Assembly: GCA_013399015.1 (NCBI GenBank)
Contig: VWZX01010107.1
Location: forward strand, 310,001 to 374,000
Direction of reading: 5' to 3'
Origin: Galbula dea
Taxonomy: Eukaryota; Chordata; Aves; Piciformes; Galbulidae
Length of the DNA: 64,000 nt
Shown: piece by piece, positions 60,101 through 64,000 of the stretch
Numbering within the stretch: position 1 is the stretch's first letter
Layout of the letters: every line of letters begins with the position of its first letter
Program-made: the position numbers and the translations under genes
Notes under the pieces: model-generated
Database searches by the model: none
The model's input: only the letters and a program-made list of their open reading frames with translations
Told to the model about the DNA's origin: nothing

Positions 60101-62964
60101 CAATCGTACTTCTACACTTCGAAACTCCACACACTATCTCCTCTCCTCCCCTACCTACATTCCGGTCCTCATGTACAACCCCTAGCTGCTTCCTTTTCTA
60201 CCTACATCCTAATCTGACGGAGATCTTCTCCATCAGGTCTAAGCATATATAAAGGGAAACAGGAGAGGCTGACATACACCAAACTGCAGCTTTACAGGAC
60301 ATGCTTGGTATTTGTTCTATCTCCATCATTTCCAGAGTTCTGTTTATAAAGTTCTCAGGTAAGAAGTAGTTAACACATGCTCAACTCTCCAATACCTGAG
60401 TAAGTTCGTAGGCTCGATAAGCCAACAAGGAGGTTACTTTGTTTGCATTCTTTGAAACATGACACTCATGCTTTGGTGTTGGATCTAACACACTCTTTAC
60501 TGTTGATTCCATTGCTTTCATACTGATGTAGTCATATATGCTTTTCATTTTTCCCTGTAATAAAGCAGAAGAATTTTAACTGTAAGGTTTTTTTCCTGAA
60601 AGCTGGCAAATTGCTTTAAGTCCTGAAGGAAGTAAGAGCAGGAAAATGAAAACAGGCTATTAAAAAAGCCACTTACAGAAGTACATTATCTTCATACTTT
60701 CAAAGAAAACAAGACATTTTCAACTTTTATAAAAAACTATTATTGGTTTATTTAAGCTCAATGTCAACATGGGTTTTAAACCTGGTAGGGTTCCGGTCAC
60801 TCTATTAGCAGATAATTTTCTAAATGGAAGTTGATTAAGCTAGGTTAAAACGACCTTTATTTTACCACTAAGCAACATAATCCCTCAAGAATAAGTAAGA
60901 TAAATTTACCTTTATTATTTTAAAAATAATCGCATCTCCAGTTGCTCCAGCTTCTAGAGGATTAGGCTGCAATAAATCAGCATACCTGGAGACATACACA
61001 CCTGAGTATAGAAAAAAACCCACATTGCACTGAATGTTGAAACATTATTACAAGTTGAAGAAGCATTACATGGGATTAAAGCTTAACGTGTAACAAACAG
61101 TAAAGACAATCTCTTCAGAATGTGATTGGGGAAGAGGAAAGGCATGTTGACCATCTGCAGCTTCACAACACTACAACTATAGTATGAAACATGAGAGCAA
61201 AATACAGATGCTAGCTCAATTTGAAAGGAGCACACCCACATTACTGAAAAGTGCTGTGACCAAGAGGTCAAGCCCTGCCCAAAGGCTATACTGACACTAC
61301 TTCCAGATTGATTTTTTAAAGAGCTTTGGTCCTTCTGTACAATGTCCCACTGCACAATGTGGAGACACACAGTGCCAGTATGACTGAGAAGTGAGGCAGG
61401 AAGACACTAGCATCTTTGGCAATCTTTCATCCTATACAGCTGACAAAATTAGACTGGTTCAGAATCCTGAAGTGACACTCAGATGGAAAAGTAAAATAAT
61501 TACTTGCTTTTCAACACCTCGCCCATAATTTCACAGCTTTTAACACCTCAACACTGTCATTTGTTGGTCTGGCTGACTGTCTCTGATCAAATAACTGTAA
61601 CTGAACTCTGGTACTCAGAAAAGCATCTATTTTCCTTAGGTTCCTCTCAATCCAATTCTGTATTTAACTGCTTTGATAAACTGCTCAGAACCTTTATTGG
61701 CTAAAATGGTAAAAAAATTGTATGCTCATACACCTTTGTTCTCCCTCTGCTCACACCTGTTCTGTTTTCAACATTTATATTTTCACCTCTGTAGCATGTT
61801 ATTCTTAACAGAAAATGAAAAAAAAAAATTCTTAATTTTCCATTTAAAAAGCTTTCCAAAAGGAACTTTGCATCTTGCACTATCAACTCTTAATATTTTG
61901 TGACTCTTCCAAGTCTCCAATTTACCTACCCTATTCTTGGATTTGTGGATTCAAGAACGTTAGTTCTACCTACATCAATACTAAGCTGAGCTACTACTTC
62001 CATTTGGTATTTCTGAATGAACATACATGTATGTGCAAACACAGAAAGGCACACAGCCGTAGATTGCATTAGTTCTTTGGCCTCCCAAATCTACTGGTAA
62101 GCCATGATATATTGGTTTGACTTAATCCAAAGCAGGAATTAGATCTTCCCTTTGTGAAAAGAATTTCAGTGAACTAGTCAAAACCAGAGTTATGAAATAA
62201 TGCTCTGATGTCAATCTACTTTGCTAAAAATACCTAGTTGTGATGTTCCTGCAACAAGTGACAGAAAAAGGACTGAAATTTTACACAACTGCATCACATC
62301 ATTTGCCAACTCATACTGAATAATACCAGCACACAGAATCAAAAGATAATTACCCATGGAAGGGTTGCCGAGAATTGTTATTTTGGAGTGGCCCACCTGC
62401 AGCCCCTTTTCACATATGCTTTGGATCTGAAGAGAAGAGACATTTTTTTAAGCAAGTCTATCAGGAAAGGCAGAATACGAACAAAACAAACATTGAGAAA
62501 CAACTATTACAGAATTTTGACTGAGCAAAAAAACCCAGCCTCAAACAAAGCCCTGAAACCTCTCACAAATAAAACCACCCAGAGGTAAAGCTAGTCTCAA
62601 GCGCTATGCAAACTGTTAAACCGTTCAAGTCAAACACTGAAGCAGTTACACAGAGTTGTAGAGACCTGTAAATGGAGCAGCATGTAGCAGAGAATAAAGG
62701 ATTTGAAAAGACATATCCCATCTCCTTCTCATCCTCTGATCCCTTCCACTGCTGAATTTTGTGAACATAATTTAAACATTAATGCATCAATAAAACCATT
62801 CACTTCTGTTCTCTTTTAAAAGAACGAAAAGCTCCTAATTAAACGAAAAAGATCTTTAAAATGGGTTTGTTTTCTTACCTGAGGTCGATCAACCATCAGA
62901 AATGCATAGGTTTCAGAAAGCTCTTTTTCTAGGCGACCATCAGATTTCAGCTCTCTGCGTTTTT
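41584..62964 (-). CDS. TASOR: TASOR (FAM208A), HUSH complex scaffold, N-terminus beyond right edge
   Basis: Twenty-one coding exons, each in phase with the next, give about 1,506 residues ending in TAA at 41586-41584. Human TASOR has about 1,670 residues, so roughly 160 N-terminal residues lie outside the window. Motifs: VGHSKITILGNPSMGVYVSR, YADLLQPNPLEAGATGDAII, KHECHVSKNANKVTSLLAYR, YEYGFDEIRRRPRHVCPYAV, KSGMYSSLYDVVEK, and FSPISDYEVTEDDSD. Known of the family: nuclear scaffold of HUSH with MPP8 and periphilin, which directs SETDB1-dependent H3K9me3 and MORC2 to retroelements and intronless transgenes. In published domain maps an inactive PARP-like domain (here residues about 1-225 of the visible part) is followed by a SPOC-like domain (about 255-345), then helical and PIN-like regions. 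All introns assigned here are GT-AG. Confidence 0.95.
42776..42934 (-). CDS. TASOR: TASOR exon, C-terminal region
   Basis: 159 nt after gtatttag; AKNLKTLSNYVDNGIVVATV, then GDFMQNFKSLVGYHNSVTEK. Phase 1 at both ends. Confidence 0.94.
43023..43201 (-). CDS. TASOR: TASOR exon, C-terminal region
   Basis: 179 nt after catgatag; MNANALSLLTLLNTYQKKHL, then ECLIRLQAQNIHQRHVVFLT. Alternating helix and strand character fits the PIN-like part described for TASOR. Confidence 0.94.
43381..43489 (-). CDS. TASOR: TASOR exon, C-terminal region
   Basis: 109 nt after caaaacag; DKLKQFLKFLEDLNTPDGKW, then QWKVHCKIQKKLKELG. Ends in phase 2. Confidence 0.94.
44156..44315 (-). CDS. TASOR: TASOR exon, C-terminal region
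   Basis: 160 nt after ttcaacag; IPGLVTLKRLSCVSFAGVDS, then YNELFVSGGFVVSDES. Ends in phase 1. Confidence 0.94.
44865..44987 (-). CDS. TASOR: TASOR exon, C-terminal region
   Basis: 123 nt after gatgttag; EYLAKLGNTECHPEQFLKRR, then LIIIQNEDIANLVHT. Phase 0 at both ends. Confidence 0.94.
45718..46661 (-). CDS. TASOR: TASOR largest exon
   Basis: 944 nt after cccgtatag. Starts GLKSPEDPLVSSLPKDAFPN; a Ser/Thr/Pro/Glu-rich disordered stretch with helical segments (EEYNLFARKIQEILQQKN) follows; ends IRKLKPEVFNSLVKIFKDVQ and KFYIHEEEESILCREIK, the start of the C-terminal folded region. The ATG further upstream on this strand is intronic. Confidence 0.95.
46662..49460 (-). other. TASOR: TASOR intron
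   Basis: 2.8 kb intron upstream of the 944-nt exon. No exon, RNA gene or recognisable repeat was found. Confidence 0.6.
49461..49605 (-). CDS. TASOR: TASOR exon
   Basis: 145 nt after atgtttttag; EASTGSVSSFEDYSPCPSTP, then VEQVYRRQHSTS and VGMHWKLIPIT, a recognisable TASOR block. Ends in phase 1. Confidence 0.93.
49606..51983 (-). other. TASOR: TASOR intron
   Basis: 2.4 kb intron. Contains an 11-base C run at 51528-51538 and an exon-like segment near 51174-51219 that cannot be joined in frame. Nothing else is seen. Confidence 0.6.
51984..52384 (-). CDS. TASOR: TASOR exon, acidic linker
   Basis: 401 nt after gttttcacag. Starts VNAGLGHDTDLRQQDVSDPA and ends EVGLEHTLRLK. Low-complexity acidic middle (EYEYIPAQDKDDHE). 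Donor AAA|gtaagt sets phase 0, which the next exon requires. Confidence 0.9.
52385..54167 (-). other. TASOR: TASOR intron
   Basis: 1.8 kb, AT-rich on the side of the 51984-52384 exon. No feature recognised. Confidence 0.55.
54168..54884 (-). CDS. TASOR: TASOR large exon after SPOC-like domain
   Basis: 717 nt after tgtggcag. Contains FTKLVQSLHFALIQSRKDTT, FLYPAPKNKSHIDSSLQNYI, FSPISDYEVTEDDSD, a basic stretch (GKRIRAKYEATAAKRK), and DPDRLKELINLIQCRKKN. Ends ENSCPYE in phase 1. The acidic and basic tracts suit a nuclear scaffold. Confidence 0.95.
54885..56443 (-). other. TASOR: TASOR intron with short direct repeat
   Basis: 1.6 kb. Apart from a diverged direct repeat at 55580-55655, only chance frames, including a 126-codon plus-strand one at 55911-56291 with no family features. 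Confidence 0.55.
55580..55655. repeat. diverged direct repeat, two copies of about 38 bp
   Basis: Units 55580-55618 and 55619-55655 share the pattern actta-cctgaa-actcaaac-agtaat-aacc with several substitutions and a 2-nt length difference. An old tandem duplication. Confidence 0.75.
56444..56518 (-). CDS. TASOR: TASOR exon, SPOC-like domain end
   Basis: 75 nt after tgttctag; DSQTGRPRMLHALFLFPEPR, then GVVSS. Phase 1 at both ends. Confidence 0.93.
56649..56721 (-). CDS. TASOR: TASOR exon, SPOC-like domain
   Basis: 73 nt after gaaaacag; VLVKPLLDRGFLFLLSPWQM and then MSPY, a hydrophobic strand-rich stretch. Ends in phase 1 before gtatgc. Confidence 0.93.
56946..57049 (-). CDS. TASOR: TASOR exon, SPOC-like domain start
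   Basis: 104 nt after catgtcag; VWKSGMYSSLYDVVEKCRSG, then SHLEGLLQKLEKEKL. Ends in phase 0 before gtgagt. Confidence 0.95.
57152..57255 (-). CDS. TASOR: TASOR exon
   Basis: 104 nt after tctccag; PEKLEVEKVVSIDQLKKKIS, then PALFYKETYRGAKE. Ends in phase 1 before gtaaat. Confidence 0.93.
57659..57764 (-). CDS. TASOR: TASOR exon, end of PARP-like region
   Basis: 106 nt after cttatctag; DKPNYTLWRGQLWNKGKLLC, then HVSLKSAARSFLPCKL. Ends in phase 2 before gtgagt. Confidence 0.93.
58457..58488 (-). CDS. TASOR: TASOR small exon
   Basis: 32-nt exon between ccctgttag and gtaaga, encoding SNSFNTDRST. Too short for an open-frame search; fixed by splice sites and by phase on both sides. Confidence 0.88.
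59158..59285 (-). CDS. TASOR: TASOR exon, pseudo-PARP
   Basis: 128 nt after tttttctag; YYLYEYGFDEIRRRPRHVCP, then YAVVSFTYKDEVVQVPKFLP. One of the clearest family matches. Ends in phase 2. Confidence 0.95.
60396..60554 (-). CDS. TASOR: TASOR exon, pseudo-PARP
   Basis: 159 nt after tttattacag; GKMKSIYDYISMKAMESTVK, then LDPTPKHECHVSKNANKVTS and LLAYRAYELTQ. Phase 0 at both ends. Confidence 0.95.
60910..61001 (-). CDS. TASOR: TASOR exon, pseudo-PARP
   Basis: 92 nt after ctatactcag; VYVSRYADLLQPNPLEAGAT and then GDAIIFKIIK. A second AG inside the exon (tctccag) is rejected because it breaks the phase and removes the conserved VYVSR. Confidence 0.92.
62354..62426 (-). CDS. TASOR: TASOR exon, pseudo-PARP
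   Basis: 73 nt after ctcttcag; IQSICEKGLQVGHSKITILG and then NPSMG, ending in phase 1 before gtaatt. Confidence 0.92.
62879..62964 (-). CDS. TASOR: TASOR first exon visible in the window
   Basis: 86 nt between ttcacag and gtaaga; KRRELKSDGRLEKELSETYA and then FLMVDRPQ, part of the pseudo-PARP domain. Starts with two bases of a codon begun in an exon beyond the right edge. Confidence 0.9.
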
Positions 62965-64000
62965 CTGTGAACTGTTATTAGAAAAAGCTCTTACCACATG
63001 GAGACAGATTACTGCTGTCACATTCAAGTGTCAATGTTTTAAGGCTCCACATATGTTAGCAGAAATAAATGTGCAAAAATAATCAAAAGATGATTTGAAT
63101 GAGAGCACAGTACGCTAAAATTACATTTCAAACCCATTTTATCTTGGGAAATTATCACTGGCTTTATCTGCCCAAAGATTTATTTTTTTTTATGGAAGAA
63201 ACACTCTTCAAAGACAATCCTGTGCAGTAATGTTTTACTGTTATCTTTGTAGCATAACTATCTAAAAGCACCTAGCTCCATGCCTTCCACATCATCTTTG
63301 AAATTCTAGAAATAAGCCTTCTTCTCTTTTTCAGAGACAGACCATTATCTCGTGCCTGTACTTCTGCAGTTGCACCTCACTGCTGCCGAGGTGCTTTTCA
63401 CCAGTTTCACAACTCCTTAGCTGTAACCATGAATCACAGATGTTCCAGTATTAGAAGAAAAACAAAAAAAGCTTGAATTTACTTTACTGTTTCAAAACAA
63501 TAATTACAGCAAACCAATTACATATTCTATTACTACATTTGTGAAGCTTTTTGGCACTGGGACTGAAAACTTATTTCACAATTATGAAAGAAAGCCAAAG
63601 CTGGATTTCAGAGACACTAGGTAAGCAGCAGGGGAAGCAACCAACCCCTTTAGGTTCTTCTTCTTGGGAGAAAAACAAAATTACAGAGACAATGTAAACT
63701 TCGTAGCAGAAAAATATTTTAAGTTTCACAGGAAGTATCAGGCCTTTCAAATAAGACACTCTCTATCCTTCCAGGTTATTAAAAATACATAAAAAACTAA
63801 AATTTCTGAAAACTAAAAATGCAGAGACAAGTGGTGCCAAATACAATTTTTCTCTTAGACTTTTGAGTATCTGGCAGACAAGATTTTATTTCTATATGCA
63901 GTAATAAACTTGCTTGAAAAATAGCTGCTCTCATTTTGGGGGATATGAGTTTGGAATTACGTATCAAGCACAGAAACAGAAAAACAATGTCCAGGTCTCT
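62965..64000 (-). other. TASOR: TASOR intron to the right edge
   Basis: No exon that joins in phase to the exon at 62879-62964 was found up to the end of the window, so the remaining N-terminal exons and the promoter lie further right. Confidence 0.5.

Noticed and set aside
1..64000. CRISPR arrays, operons, phage or defence systems
   Set aside because: The window is vertebrate nuclear DNA with spliced genes; no direct-repeat array or bacterial gene structure is present.

Overview
This is vertebrate nuclear DNA: two multi-exon protein genes with GT-AG introns, one CpG-island promoter, AATAAA poly(A) signals and long AT-rich non-coding stretches. There are no prokaryotic genes, operons, CRISPR arrays or intact mobile elements. 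Compact introns and a decayed CR1-like repeat tail near 22.05 kb suggest a bird or another sauropsid. The species cannot be fixed from the sequence alone.

The right two-thirds holds two convergent genes that I could rebuild exon by exon with a fully consistent reading frame. CCDC66 lies on the + strand (ATG at 18505, TAG ending at 39897) in 20 coding exons totalling 3,021 nt, or 1,006 residues. It encodes a coiled-coil, microtubule- and centriolar-satellite-associated ciliary protein. TASOR (FAM208A) lies on the - strand with its stop at 41586-41584. Twenty-one exons run up to 62964, giving about 1,506 C-terminal residues, and the N-terminal exons lie beyond the right edge. TASOR is the scaffold of the HUSH silencing complex. 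The tail-to-tail CCDC66/TASOR order matches the human 3p14.3 neighbourhood (ERC2 - CCDC66 - TASOR - ARHGEF3), as recalled from knowledge. The two genes have unrelated known functions and share only a short 3' intergenic space in which their 3' UTRs probably meet or overlap.

Region by region: 1-17.7 kb is AT-rich and has no recognised gene, but it contains a few unassigned minus-strand exon-like segments (1.8-4.9 kb) and a 71-bp tandem duplication near 7.7 kb. The stretch 17.7-18.95 kb is a GC- and CpG-rich island serving as CCDC66 promoter, possibly bidirectional. CCDC66 occupies 18.5-39.9 kb, the shared 3' region is 39.9-41.6 kb, and TASOR fills 41.6 kb to the end.

I found no convincing new biological system. 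The best leads are a 59-codon phase-0 cassette exon in CCDC66 that accounts for its length excess over the human protein, a GC-AG intron in CCDC66, a possible 21-nt microexon, and the unexplained minus-strand exon candidates upstream.
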